A DNA stretch of 64,000 nucleotides from Alkalibacter mobilis (GCF_015594845.1 NZ_JADNRK010000010.1:16865-80864); one strand, 5' to 3'; numbered from the stretch's first letter, positions 51,050-60,205 are shown. Numbers and translations are program-made. Notes: a model not told the origin generated them from the letters alone.

Positions 51050-51082
51050 GGATGGCAAATTGAACTCGTCAATTCACCATCC
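51050..51082 (-). other. Intercistronic hairpin between acsE and RACo
   Basis: 14-base arms (51050-51063 and 51069-51082). The two non-Watson-Crick positions are C/A and A/C on the plus strand, so both become G-U in the minus-strand RNA. The T-run (CCCTTTTTAG) is on the plus-strand side only, so it should not terminate the acs transcript. Confidence 0.75.
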
Positions 51083-51140
51083 CTTTTTAGTCTAATAGGA
51101 TTGTTTACATCAACTTTTTAACAAGTCTATCTGATCTATA

Positions 51141-51926
51141 TTATAACTCCAAATATGAATCAGCGTATAAAGTTTTTCCTAAAATTATATCGCAAGTTTT
51201 TATGGTATCCATCAATAATTTATCGCAAGGATTAACAATTGCAGAAGTTAATCCGCTTTGTATCGACATTGCTATCATTACCGCATCCATTGTAGGTCTC
51301 AACTCTTTTGGAGCACCGTTTGAGATATTGCTTAATCCTCCTGTAGATTTCAAACCCATTTCAGAAATCATTGCAATAGCTTCCAGTACTTCCACTTGTT
51401 TTTCCTGCATCCCTTTGACTACAAGGAATAGTGGGTCGAACAGCATGTCTTCAGGATCCATGCCTGCTTCCATTCCTCTTTCAAGCATTTCCTGGCAGAA
51501 CATCATACGCTCGTCATTATCTCTTGGAATGCCTTCTTTTGCACACAATGCAATAGTCATGGCATCATTGGCTGCTGCTAAATTTATATTGTCTATTCTA
51601 TCACCTGCATCAGCTGAATTGACGATTGGTTTGCCTTTGCTTCTATTATATACTTTTATTCCTGCTTCAATGGCTTTTTTGTTTGCTGTATCAAGTACCA
51701 ATGGAACATTATCAAACTCATTTTGGATAGCTTGAACGATCCACTGCATAACTTCTTCTCCATCTTTTTCAGCAGGTCCGATATTAACATCAAGATAGTG
51801 AGCTCCAGCATCCAACTGCTCTTTTGCCCTTTTAAAAATTGGCTCTAAATTTCTTTCCGCAATAGCACTTCTGATTGCTGGCGATATGCAATGTATTCTT
51901 TCTCCGATTACCATAAATTTATCCAT
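51141..51926 (-). CDS. acsE: 5-Methyltetrahydrofolate:corrinoid/iron-sulfur protein methyltransferase
   Basis: Transfers the methyl group from methyl-THF to Co(I) of AcsCD. 261 residues, the normal AcsE length. The family start MVIGERIHCISPAIR, the pterin-site segments AGAHYLDVNIGPAEKDG and PLVLDTANKKAIEAG, and TGGLSNISNGAPKELRP are present. It lies between acsC and the RACo gene, with a hairpin on each side. Confidence 0.96.
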   Translation of the reverse strand: MDKFMVIGERIHCISPAIRSAIAERNLEPIFKRAKEQLDAGAHYLDVNIGPAEKDGEEVMQWIVQAIQNEFDNVPLVLDTANKKAIEAGIKVYNRSKGKPIVNSADAGDRIDNINLAAANDAMTIALCAKEGIPRDNDERMMFCQEMLERGMEAGMDPEDMLFDPLFLVVKGMQEKQVEVLEAIAMISEMGLKSTGGLSNISNGAPKELRPTMDAVMIAMSIQSGLTSAIVNPCDKLLMDTIKTCDIILGKTLYADSYLEL

Positions 51927-51968
51927 TAATAAAACCTCGCTTTTTTAGTTTATTTACCTAAAGCTGAT

Positions 51969-51998
51969 ATAACTGACCCTTTTAAAAGGGCCAGTTAT
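51969..51998 (-). other. Intercistronic hairpin between acsC and acsE
   Basis: 15-base self-complementary arms with essentially no loop (ATAACTGACCCTTTT then AAAAGGGCCAGTTAT). The one mismatch is A/C on the plus strand and U-G in the minus-strand RNA. On the minus strand no T-run follows (ATCAGC), so a terminator is unlikely. Confidence 0.75.
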
Positions 51999-52012
51999 TC
52001 AGATATCGTGAC

Positions 52013-53353
52013 TTAAACAAGTTCTTTCAAGAATTTTGGTATCTGCATTGCTTCGTCTGGACCTACTATTACTTCCCAACCCGGAAGTTCTTCTTCAATA
52101 TCACCTTTAAGAACGGCAACTTTTCCAGGAATTACAAGACGTTTCTTAGTTAACTTTTCTTCAAGTCCACTTTCCTTGACTGCGTTTCTTATAACGCTTC
52201 CTCCAAATTTACCTGCCGCCCATGAAGTCAGAACTGAGTATCCGCCTGCATCCGGAATCAATAACCATGCAGGAGATTTTGCTCTTTCAATTTCTCCGGA
52301 AACCACAAAATATGTGAGGGCAAAGTCTACTGTCAACAATACTGGAGAGTCTTCTTTTGGTGCGCCAAATTCATAAACTTTAGGTTCAACCCTCATTGGT
52401 TTTTGAGGATCAGTGTAGATATTTTGTCTCAATCCAAATAATGGAAGAGCACGCTTGTATGAAATATCGCTGAGAACTATGATAGAACCATATCTTAAGA
52501 CCAAAGTTGAAGCCAAAGCAGTCTCCATGAATTCATCGCCTTCAGCCAAGTCATTAACAAATACAAGAGAAGGATATCCAAATGTTCTGTCTCCACCAGT
52601 TATGGCAGCTCTTCTGACCTCTACGGTATTTTCAAAGGCTTTTCCAATTTCTTCTCCGGTAGTGTTTAATATCAAGTCTTTATGACCCGCTTTGTCAGCC
52701 GCTTGAACCAAATCATACAGTTCTTCCAAAGTAGGAGCTTCCAAACCTAAAACTATTTTATTTTCGCTGGCTATGGCAACCATATCATTCAAATTGTCTT
52801 TATTTGCACCCATTAAGACAGGATTTGTATCTTTAACTTTTTCTATAGCCTCTTTTGCCACTGATGCGTCTTTTGAGTATACGATGTTGATTTTTCCAAG
52901 TTGTGAAACTTTGTCAAGAATATTTAAAAACGATTCTTTGTCAGTTCCGTATCTTACCAAAACGGCTTCAGCATTCATCTGCTCGCCGATTCTTTCGTAG
53001 TCAACATCTTTAATATTATTGATTTTTGCATCCACTTCTTCGGCATTCAACGTATCGTCAAAAGCAACCGCTACAAGGGGCTTGTTTACCAATGTTTTCT
53101 CGTGTCTGTATAAAACAGTCTCTCCGCCGATTTTTCTCTCTGCGTCGCCTTTTCCAATGGTAAAAGTCTTCATCGGTGGTGCTGTAGCTTCAGATAGTTT
53201 TCCTTTGGCCTCATCTGAAATATGAGGACATTTTTCTATTTCAACTGCTCCTGATGCAACCTTCATACTGAATGCCATGCAAGTAGGGAATCCGCATTCC
53301 TTGCAGTTTGTTCTTGGTGTTAATTTAAAAATTTCCAATCCGGTTAAACCCAT
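52013..53353 (-). CDS. acsC: Corrinoid/iron-sulfur protein large subunit (acetyl-CoA decarbonylase/synthase gamma)
   Basis: Carries the cobamide and a low-potential [4Fe-4S] cluster; it accepts the methyl group from AcsE and passes it to AcsB. 446 residues. The N-terminal cluster ligands are Cys17, Cys20, Cys25 and Cys42 (TNCKECGFPTCMAF ... EKCPHIS). The central part is a TIM barrel and the C-terminal part binds the corrinoid (LLIPDAGGYSVLTSWAAGKFGG). It is paired with acsD immediately upstream (33-base gap). Confidence 0.97.
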   Translation of the reverse strand: MGLTGLEIFKLTPRTNCKECGFPTCMAFSMKVASGAVEIEKCPHISDEAKGKLSEATAPPMKTFTIGKGDAERKIGGETVLYRHEKTLVNKPLVAVAFDDTLNAEEVDAKINNIKDVDYERIGEQMNAEAVLVRYGTDKESFLNILDKVSQLGKINIVYSKDASVAKEAIEKVKDTNPVLMGANKDNLNDMVAIASENKIVLGLEAPTLEELYDLVQAADKAGHKDLILNTTGEEIGKAFENTVEVRRAAITGGDRTFGYPSLVFVNDLAEGDEFMETALASTLVLRYGSIIVLSDISYKRALPLFGLRQNIYTDPQKPMRVEPKVYEFGAPKEDSPVLLTVDFALTYFVVSGEIERAKSPAWLLIPDAGGYSVLTSWAAGKFGGSVIRNAVKESGLEEKLTKKRLVIPGKVAVLKGDIEEELPGWEVIVGPDEAMQIPKFLKELV

Positions 53354-53386
53354 TTATATCAACCTCCACTTAATATTGTTTAAATC

Positions 53387-54331
53387 TTAAGACAATTTTT
53401 CAATGAACTTTTTCACTGTTTCCAAGGACTTAGGATGTCTGACTATAACGGCGTCCGATCCTGATACCAGACAAGATACTGCAGTTGAAACCTCCATGTG
53501 GATACCTCTCTCGATTTGGTTTCCCCATGCCGGTTCATCAGCTTCAGTTGCCAACGCCTCTTTAACTGACCATACATCGAAGGATATAGGTGTTATTATA
53601 GGCATTTGAAGCGTGTCGTCATTTTGTCCTAAAGATGCAAGAAGAATCCTATCCATTGTAGAAGTTACGTATTCAAAACCGTATCCAACTGCAGCGCTAC
53701 CGATATCCATGATGACAGATTCTTTTTTTACACCCAATTGTCCCAAAAGAATATTAAGTTGTTTTGCCAAGTTGATATCTACAGATGATTCAGCACTGAT
53801 TTTTTGATTGTACGCCAAAGCTCCTGCAGCTCCTACAGCTTTATAATTTTCTTCTTTTGCTGAAAGTATCAAGATGTTTTTTCCTTGGAGTGCTTCAGCA
53901 ATCTTTTGGAAAACTTCAGAGTCTTTCTCATCATTTTTACTTCCTGCCACTACCAATGGTACTGAAATCTCATCCGCAACCTTTTTAGCTACTTCAACAC
54001 ATTCTTCCACGCTTTTGTTTTTGCCGTTTGGATCAGCTCCATCAAATCGCAGGCAGATAAAGTCAGGAGCATATTTTTCTTCAACCAACTTCGCCCATGC
54101 CGCCGTGTCATCACCTGCTTCTTTATACAATTCGGCAAATGCCTCTGACCAGCTAGAAGCAGGCTCATCAGATATTTCGATGCCAACTTTTGCCTGTTCA
54201 CCTGCTTCGCCGTCAAATTTGTAAAAAGGCATTACGTTTCTTCCTCCGATTTCAAATGCCTTTTCACCTGTTCCCAGTGTTACTTTGTTGATAGTGCCAT
54301 TGTATTTTTTTACTGTTTTCTTGTAACCCAA
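53387..54331 (-). CDS. acsD: Corrinoid/iron-sulfur protein small subunit (delta)
   Basis: TIM-barrel partner of AcsC that shields the corrinoid. 314 residues. Landmarks are KAFEIGGRNVMPFYKFDGEA at the N-terminus, DFICLRFDGADPNGKNKS, and VIMDIGSAAVGYGFEYVTSTMDRI. It follows the AcsF-type ATPase gene by 13 bases and precedes acsC. Confidence 0.96.
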   Translation of the reverse strand: MGYKKTVKKYNGTINKVTLGTGEKAFEIGGRNVMPFYKFDGEAGEQAKVGIEISDEPASSWSEAFAELYKEAGDDTAAWAKLVEEKYAPDFICLRFDGADPNGKNKSVEECVEVAKKVADEISVPLVVAGSKNDEKDSEVFQKIAEALQGKNILILSAKEENYKAVGAAGALAYNQKISAESSVDINLAKQLNILLGQLGVKKESVIMDIGSAAVGYGFEYVTSTMDRILLASLGQNDDTLQMPIITPISFDVWSVKEALATEADEPAWGNQIERGIHMEVSTAVSCLVSGSDAVIVRHPKSLETVKKFIEKLS

Positions 54332-54344
54332 GAGTAGTCCCTCC

Positions 54345-55118
54345 TTATATAATTTCTAATTTTTTCATTATATCTTTAAGTGCCGTTTTAGCTGGGCTGT
54401 CATCCGGTAATTTAACCAAAGGCATCCCTTTTGAATCATAATCGAAAATATTGGCATCCAATGGAACTACACCCAGCAAATCCAACTCTTGCCTTTCAAT
54501 CTCTTCGATAATCGAATCAGCCAATTTACCCTCTGGAGCCTTGTTGACTATCAATCCCATTTTGGGTATGTTCAATTTTAATTCTTCGGCTAAAACCTTA
54601 ACTCTTCCTGCCGCTTGAATGCTTCTATAAGAATAATCGCTGACCAGGATCAATAAATCGATTTTTCCCACAGATCCTCTGCTGATGTGTTCCAAACCAG
54701 CTTCGTTATCGATAACGACATGCGAATAATTACCACTTAAAATATCCAATTGATTTTTTAGAATTCCGTTCACATAACAGTAGCAACCCTCTCCCTGGCT
54801 TCTACCCATTACCAGCATATCGTATCCATTGCCTTCCAAAACAGCTTGATTCAGTCTTAATTTAAAGTAATCAGTCTTTGACATTCCACCAGGAATAATA
54901 TTTCCGGCACGCTCAGCCCAATTTACTTCCTCTCGAACTTCTCCAATTGTTTCATCTACTTCCATTCCAAGAACTTCGTTCAAGTTGGAGTTTGGATCGG
55001 CATCCACCGCTAAAACAGGTTGTTTGCCGGCTTCAACCAGAAAATTTATTAGAAGTCCGGTAAGGCTCGTTTTTCCTGTACCGCCTTTTCCAGCTACTGC
55101 AATTTTTTTATAACTCAT
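54345..55118 (-). CDS. acsF: CooC-family nickel-insertion ATPase (AcsF-type)
   Basis: 257 residues, MinD/CooC-like deviant Walker A ATPase (VAGKGGTGKTSL). The Cys-x-Cys motif (EGCYCYVNG) near residue 112 matches the metal-binding pair of CooC. Proteins of this kind in acs operons are thought to help load nickel into ACS or CODH. It starts the second half of the operon after a 170-base gap containing a hairpin and a possible promoter, and is followed by acsD. It is one of two CooC-like genes in the operon. Confidence 0.9.
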   Translation of the reverse strand: MSYKKIAVAGKGGTGKTSLTGLLINFLVEAGKQPVLAVDADPNSNLNEVLGMEVDETIGEVREEVNWAERAGNIIPGGMSKTDYFKLRLNQAVLEGNGYDMLVMGRSQGEGCYCYVNGILKNQLDILSGNYSHVVIDNEAGLEHISRGSVGKIDLLILVSDYSYRSIQAAGRVKVLAEELKLNIPKMGLIVNKAPEGKLADSIIEEIERQELDLLGVVPLDANIFDYDSKGMPLVKLPDDSPAKTALKDIMKKLEII

Positions 55119-55151
55119 ATTGGCCTCCTGTATTCATTGTAATATCTATAT

Positions 55152-55180
55152 TTTATCACTTAAAAAGAATAAATATACAA
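55152..55180 (-). promoter_or_regulatory. Possible internal promoter ahead of acsF-acsD-acsC-acsE-RACo
   Basis: On the minus strand, -35 TTGTAT (55175-55180), 17-base spacer, -10 GATAAA (55152-55157). The -35 overlaps a half-site (ATATACAA on the plus strand, 55173-55180) resembling one arm of the O1-O3 palindrome. Confidence 0.45.
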
Positions 55181-55250
55181 ATATATTACAATAAGAAAAA
55201 ATATTTGATTGCTTTGCCGGCAAGCAACGCAATATGAAACATGAACAAAC

Positions 55251-55280
55251 TTTGGGGACGATGCTTGCACCGACCCCAAA
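55251..55280 (-). terminator. Hairpin after acsB (possible partial terminator)
   Basis: Long stem with TTTGGGG / CCCCAAA arms and a paired interior, followed on the minus strand by GTTTGTTC rather than a clean T-run. It could attenuate transcription between acsB and acsF or protect the upstream mRNA. Confidence 0.6.
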
Positions 55281-55288
55281 ATTCAGTT

Positions 55289-57415
55289 TTACATTATTGG
55301 ATCTAATGTCAAAGCTGGGTGTCCTTTTGATTCCAAGAACTCCAACACTGTCTCAGATTCAGTAGCTATTGTTTCGTCACATATCATATCGGTGAAACCA
55401 TCGATATCATATAATTCCTTGGCTGCTGCATCCAATCTTTCTCTAACATCGTCCTTTAATTCTTTTGGCATCCATACTATTCTTGCAAGTCCGCCTTCAG
55501 CACTCATGAATTTTTTTGATCCGATAAAGTGACGTCCGTGTCCCATGAATCCAGGTGTTTGAACTCCACCACCGGTCATTGACGCCAAATCACCAAATGT
55601 CATTCCTACAGGTGTAATATCCCCGAACTCTCTGTTTACTATGACAACGCCATTTGCTTCCGGCATGATACCACAGATACACTCAAAACAACCGCAAGAA
55701 GTCATCGGATCTTCCATGATACTGTAAAGGGATACTCTTGAAACTGCTCCTTGAGAAGCAATGTCTACAGCCTTGCTGACATCAGTCCAGATACCTTTTT
55801 CTTCATCTTCGACTCCTGTTTTCGGAACCGGCTGGCAAGCTCCTGTAGGATCAAGTTCCTTGGTTGCTTTTGCATCCAACCAGCTGACAGCTCCGCAAAG
55901 TCCAAGTCTTTCAGGAGTTACAATGCAAACATGCGCCGGTGCAAATGACTGACATAGCGTACATGAATAGAATGTGTCCACATTCTCATCAATAAGTGAT
56001 GCAAGTCTTTCATCTCTAGCTTTATATTTAGGCAATGCCAATTCTTTTTCCAAATCTTCAACCTTTTGACCATCTGTGTAAATGGTAACCTGACATTTGT
56101 CTACTACGGTGTCAAATTCGGCTTTCATTTTTGCATATATTACCTTTCCAATGTCAGGTAATCTTAAACCTCTTTCGTAGGATTCCTTGCCCACACGAAT
56201 CCAGGCGATATTTCTTTGTCCGATATGCATTACACCTTCGATATAGTTCATGAAGTAGTGAAGACGTCTCTCCAAAACAGGTTCAAAATCTTCTTCCATG
56301 CTTTTTCCTGCGACATCAACCACGACCGCAAATGGAAGGTTGTAAGGTATTTTGTCAGCGGTATCAAGATCTGGACCAATTACTTCAATCTTACCGTCTT
56401 CGATACTTGCCATATCTTTCATTCTTACCAATTCCCAAGCTTTTGTCTTGGAACCGCCGAACTCGGCATACATGTCGTTCTTACGTATTCTTTCACCTTC
56501 AAAGGCAGATGCTACGCCTACAGGTATGTCGATCTTTGTAACTTTAATTTTAATATTTCTAACTTCAAGAGATGTCTCAACTACTTTTTCATTGTTTGGC
56601 TGATGTAAAAGAAGCGTTGGAACCTCATTGATAAATGTTTCGGTAACAGCAGGGAATCCAAGTTCTATTGCGGCTGCTCCTGCTGCGATGATTTTATCAT
56701 CCCAGTCGTCAAAAACATTGACAAAAGCTTTTACACGATCTTTTGTGTATTTCTTGTGAGCTTCGAAATCACCAGGCTCAACTGCCCCAAATATCAAACT
56801 GGCTCTGATGGCAACGGAAACAACGTGAATTACAGACTCAATTTCGTAACCCAATGGAATAACACGGAGATCAATTCCCATTTTTACATTTTGTTCGATT
56901 GCTTGGTCGATAACTTCGCCTACCATGAATGTCAAGAGACCTTTTGCTTGATAATCCTTTATAATTTCAGCTGCTGTTTCAGAATCCTTGCACTTGCCTA
57001 TAATAACAGCTACGCCGGGTATGTCTTGAGTTACAAGGGGTACACCAAATGCTCTGATTTGAGCATCAGTAAGATGACCTTGAAGTGGAGCCTTGTATGG
57101 TTCCTCCTCCATGGTATATTTGACCGCCTCGATTATTTCTGCAAGCATTGCAGATGCAGTTCCTGCATCCAAAGCATCTTGTAGTCTGTTTCCTTCGTGA
57201 ATAAACTCTTTAGCTAGTTCAAGAGCTTTTTCCAATTCACCGGTAGTTGATATTTTTTCGCCTGTTATTGCATATATAACCGGTAGAGAGTAGGCTGTTG
57301 AGGGAAACTTAACTTGAGCGTCCCTTCCTTTCTCTTCAATTATTTTCTTAACCATGCTTTCCGCCAGATCAAGATACTGATCTTTACCGGAGTAGATTAT
57401 CTTAAACAGATTCAT
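55289..57415 (-). CDS. acsB: CO-methylating acetyl-CoA synthase (ACS)
   Basis: Makes acetyl-CoA from CO, the methyl group on CoFeSP, and CoA. 708 residues. The A-cluster ligands are all present: Cys485, Cys488, Cys497 and Cys507 (SCTLCQSFAPAHVC ... LGLC) for the [4Fe-4S] part, and Cys574-Gly-Cys576 for the distal nickel. Each is 21 lower than in the Moorella enzyme (506, 509, 518, 528, 595, 597). An N-terminal CODH-contacting domain and a central CoFeSP/CoA domain precede it. It lies between cooC and acsF, 21 bases after the cooC start codon region. Confidence 0.97.
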   Translation of the reverse strand: MNLFKIIYSGKDQYLDLAESMVKKIIEEKGRDAQVKFPSTAYSLPVIYAITGEKISTTGELEKALELAKEFIHEGNRLQDALDAGTASAMLAEIIEAVKYTMEEEPYKAPLQGHLTDAQIRAFGVPLVTQDIPGVAVIIGKCKDSETAAEIIKDYQAKGLLTFMVGEVIDQAIEQNVKMGIDLRVIPLGYEIESVIHVVSVAIRASLIFGAVEPGDFEAHKKYTKDRVKAFVNVFDDWDDKIIAAGAAAIELGFPAVTETFINEVPTLLLHQPNNEKVVETSLEVRNIKIKVTKIDIPVGVASAFEGERIRKNDMYAEFGGSKTKAWELVRMKDMASIEDGKIEVIGPDLDTADKIPYNLPFAVVVDVAGKSMEEDFEPVLERRLHYFMNYIEGVMHIGQRNIAWIRVGKESYERGLRLPDIGKVIYAKMKAEFDTVVDKCQVTIYTDGQKVEDLEKELALPKYKARDERLASLIDENVDTFYSCTLCQSFAPAHVCIVTPERLGLCGAVSWLDAKATKELDPTGACQPVPKTGVEDEEKGIWTDVSKAVDIASQGAVSRVSLYSIMEDPMTSCGCFECICGIMPEANGVVIVNREFGDITPVGMTFGDLASMTGGGVQTPGFMGHGRHFIGSKKFMSAEGGLARIVWMPKELKDDVRERLDAAAKELYDIDGFTDMICDETIATESETVLEFLESKGHPALTLDPIM

Positions 57416-57436
57416 TCTGTTTCCTCCTATTCTAAT

Positions 57437-58219
57437 CTAAGATTTTTTAACGCTGTCAATTAGTTTGTCGCCAATGATCTTTATGTTTTTCTTGAGACTT
57501 TCACTAGCAAGATAAGAAGATGTATTTTCTCTGTCAGAAATGCTTATTGTCTTGTCATAATAAATAAAACCCAAACAATTCTCCTCACCTACGTGCTCTT
57601 TAATGAAATCCTCATCATCTTTGTCTGTGATTTTATTTCCAATAACCATAACGTTGTCAACACCCAGATCTGCAGAAAGTTTTTTTACTTTTTCAAATGT
57701 TTGTACGCTTCTTTCACCTGGTTCAACAACTGTTATAAACGCGTCTACAGAACCTGCAGTTCCTCTTCCAAGATGCTCGATACCCGCTTCCATATCCATT
57801 ATGACTACATCCTTTTCTCTTAAAATCAGATGAGACGTTAGTCTTTTCAACAGTACATGTTCAGCACAGACACATCCTGAACCTCCAATATCCACGCTTC
57901 CCATCACAAGAACTTTTATGCCTTCAAATTCACTGGCATATCTTTCAGGTATATCGTCCACCTTGGGATTCATCTTGAAAGTTGTTCCGTATGTTCCCGG
58001 CTTGGCTCCAGTTCTTTCTTCCACCAAACTGTTCATCTCAGATATTGGTATTATCTTGCTGGCATCTTTAACATCCATCCCTAGAGCTAAAGCTAAATTA
58101 GCGTCCGGATCGGCGTCTACAGCAAGCACATTATATCCATTTTCGGCAAAGTATCTTGAAAGGGCGGCGGAAATCGTGGATTTTCCCACGCCGCCTTTTC
58201 CTGTAATCGCAATTTTCAT
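57437..58219 (-). CDS. cooC: Carbon monoxide dehydrogenase accessory protein CooC
   Basis: ATPase for nickel insertion into the CODH C-cluster. 260 residues. The deviant Walker A motif GKGGVGKST is at residues 7-15, and VDADPDANLALALG follows. The metal-binding Cys-x-Cys is in GGSGCVCAEH. It is encoded 8 bases after cooS, the canonical place, and before acsB. Confidence 0.95.
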   Translation of the reverse strand: MKIAITGKGGVGKSTISAALSRYFAENGYNVLAVDADPDANLALALGMDVKDASKIIPISEMNSLVEERTGAKPGTYGTTFKMNPKVDDIPERYASEFEGIKVLVMGSVDIGGSGCVCAEHVLLKRLTSHLILREKDVVIMDMEAGIEHLGRGTAGSVDAFITVVEPGERSVQTFEKVKKLSADLGVDNVMVIGNKITDKDDEDFIKEHVGEENCLGFIYYDKTISISDRENTSSYLASESLKKNIKIIGDKLIDSVKKS

Positions 58220-58227
58220 AAATTCAC

Positions 58228-60120
58228 CTATATTCCTAATTTATCCCGTTTTGCTTCGATGTCTTCCATCATAAGTCGTGCACATTCAACTGGATCTTCT
58301 TCGAAGATGAATTTCGCTCCAACTTTTTCTTCCAGTTTGTTTGTCAACAAGTCAACGAAGTATTCAGAACCGGTTACCTGTGGAGTTACACCCAGGTACG
58401 TGTTGATACCGGAAGATACTACATAAGTACCGATGGATACGGCTTTCTCGCTCATCCACTCAGGAGCTACACCAGTTACCGGCAGGTCAGAGTTGTCCAG
58501 ACCTCTTTCAATGGCCACTCTGCTTACGATGTCCAGGATTCTTGAGATGTCTACGCAGGAACCCATGTGAAGGATCGGCGGGATGCCTACACGTTCGCAA
58601 ACCTCTTTCAGTCCACGACCGCAAAGCTCCTTGGCTTCCATTGTCATTAAACCAGCTTTTGCTGCAGCTTGAGCGGCACAACCGGTAGTTACTACGATGA
58701 TGTCGTTTTTGATCAGTTCTTTCATGATGGTGATGTGGCTCTTGTCATGCTCAACTTGCGGGTTGTTACAACCAACGATACCAACAGCCCCTCGAAGTAC
58801 TCCTGCCCAAATTACGTCGGACAATGGCTTCACTGTGTTGAATACATCTGTCTGGCTGTTTACAACCTTATCCAAGTGCTGGATGACTGTTTCCACACTG
58901 TATCCTACTACGGCGCTGTTTTTCGCCTCAGGGATCATAACTTTTTCTTTATCTCTGTTCTTGAAGTTCTCGACTGCTCCACGAACGATCTTCTTACAGA
59001 TGTCCAAAGCGTGGTCTTCCTCAAACTCGATGTAGATGCTTCCTTCCATCTTCGCTTTTGGTGAAGTTGAGATGAACTGCGTATGGTATACGTCTGCCAA
59101 TTTTGCAAGTGCCGGGAAGATACACTGTACGTCTACCATAACGGCTTCCATTGCGCCTGTCATGATTGCAAGCTCCTGCTGGTAGAAGTTACCCGCGATC
59201 TTAACACCGTGTCGCATGGTTACCTCATTACCTGTACAGCACATACCTACCAGGTTGATTCCGGCCGCTCCCATTTCTTTTGCCAAAGCAAGCAGTTCAG
59301 GATCTTCTGCAGCTAATACGACCATCTCGGAGAAGCTTGGGTCGTGTCCGTGCACCATGATGTTGACCATGTTTTCTTCAATAACACCAAGGTTTGCTTC
59401 CGTTCCTCTCGCAGTCGGCACACCGAACATGATGTCGCTAAGCTCAGTTCCGATCCAGGAACCGCCCCATCCGTCTGCAAGAGATGTTCTCATACAAAGA
59501 TCCAGGATGCTCTCTGCGTCGCTGGCACATCCAATATGTGTGGAGTGCATCAATGTAGCGATCTCTCTATCAATGGCTCTCGGCTCTATTTTTAAGTCTT
59601 TCCAGATTTTTTGTCTTTGCTCAGGCGCTCTTACCAGCAACCTTTGGACTCCGAAAGGCTTTCCAAATTCGTTCAAAGCGATCTCAGCAATTTCATGAGC
59701 GATGTCATTGGGCTCTCTGTCGTCTGTATTAACTCCCCACTCTTTTGCCAAGTTCATCAACTTGCCTACATCTTTAACTTTGTAATTGCCTTCTTTGTTT
59801 GCGATGTGCATTACGTGAGCGATGTCCCTTGCGTGGTCAGAGTGTGCAGAAGCTCCGCCACAAACCATTCTTGCAAAGTTTCTGGCAACAATCGTGTCCG
59901 CAGTGGCACCACACAAACCTCGCTGTGCTCCCTTACCCTCTACCGGACTGATTCGGCATGGACCCATGGCACAAATCCTACAACATATTCCTTTGTCCCC
60001 GAAACCACATTTGGCCTTCATGGCCGCCTGTCTGTCCCAAATTGTCTCCGCACCATCCGCTTTTCCTTTTTCTAACAGGCCAGTGCTAATTCCGTCAAAT
60101 TCTAAGACTTCATGACTCAT
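58228..60120 (-). CDS. cooS: Anaerobic carbon monoxide dehydrogenase catalytic subunit
   Basis: Ni-Fe CODH (AcsA/CooS) that reduces CO2 to CO for ACS or oxidises CO. 630 residues. N-terminal cluster ligands are in order: Cys38 and Cys46 (D-cluster), then Cys47, Cys50, Cys55 and Cys70 (B-cluster; CCRICAMGPC ... GLC). C-cluster and channel segments VGIVGCNNPQVEHD, VVTTGCAAQAAAKAG and MGSCVDISRILDI are intact. It is the first gene of the CODH/ACS operon. Its coding sequence is visibly richer in G+C than neighbouring genes (34/60 in 58561-58620 and in 59401-59460, against 20/60 in acsB 56041-56100). Confidence 0.97.
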   Translation of the reverse strand: MSHEVLEFDGISTGLLEKGKADGAETIWDRQAAMKAKCGFGDKGICCRICAMGPCRISPVEGKGAQRGLCGATADTIVARNFARMVCGGASAHSDHARDIAHVMHIANKEGNYKVKDVGKLMNLAKEWGVNTDDREPNDIAHEIAEIALNEFGKPFGVQRLLVRAPEQRQKIWKDLKIEPRAIDREIATLMHSTHIGCASDAESILDLCMRTSLADGWGGSWIGTELSDIMFGVPTARGTEANLGVIEENMVNIMVHGHDPSFSEMVVLAAEDPELLALAKEMGAAGINLVGMCCTGNEVTMRHGVKIAGNFYQQELAIMTGAMEAVMVDVQCIFPALAKLADVYHTQFISTSPKAKMEGSIYIEFEEDHALDICKKIVRGAVENFKNRDKEKVMIPEAKNSAVVGYSVETVIQHLDKVVNSQTDVFNTVKPLSDVIWAGVLRGAVGIVGCNNPQVEHDKSHITIMKELIKNDIIVVTTGCAAQAAAKAGLMTMEAKELCGRGLKEVCERVGIPPILHMGSCVDISRILDIVSRVAIERGLDNSDLPVTGVAPEWMSEKAVSIGTYVVSSGINTYLGVTPQVTGSEYFVDLLTNKLEEKVGAKFIFEEDPVECARLMMEDIEAKRDKLGI

Positions 60121-60172
60121 TTTTTTTACCTCCCTTAAAAATCAAGCTTTTTTGACAACCAATTTACCAAAA

Positions 60173-60186
60173 CTTGTATATACAAC
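60173..60186. promoter_or_regulatory. Operator-like palindrome O3, CTTGTATATACAAC
   Basis: Contains the perfect 12-base palindrome TTGTATATACAA (60174-60185) shared with O1 and O2. It lies 19 bases after the -10 box of the CODH/ACS promoter and about 50 bases before the cooS start. Confidence 0.75.
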
Positions 60187-60205
60187 TTAATGTACGACTA
60201 GTTAT

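Noticed and set aside
51202..51735. Plus-strand frame opposite acsE
   Set aside because: Shadow of the conserved acsE gene; no ribosome site and no homology pattern.
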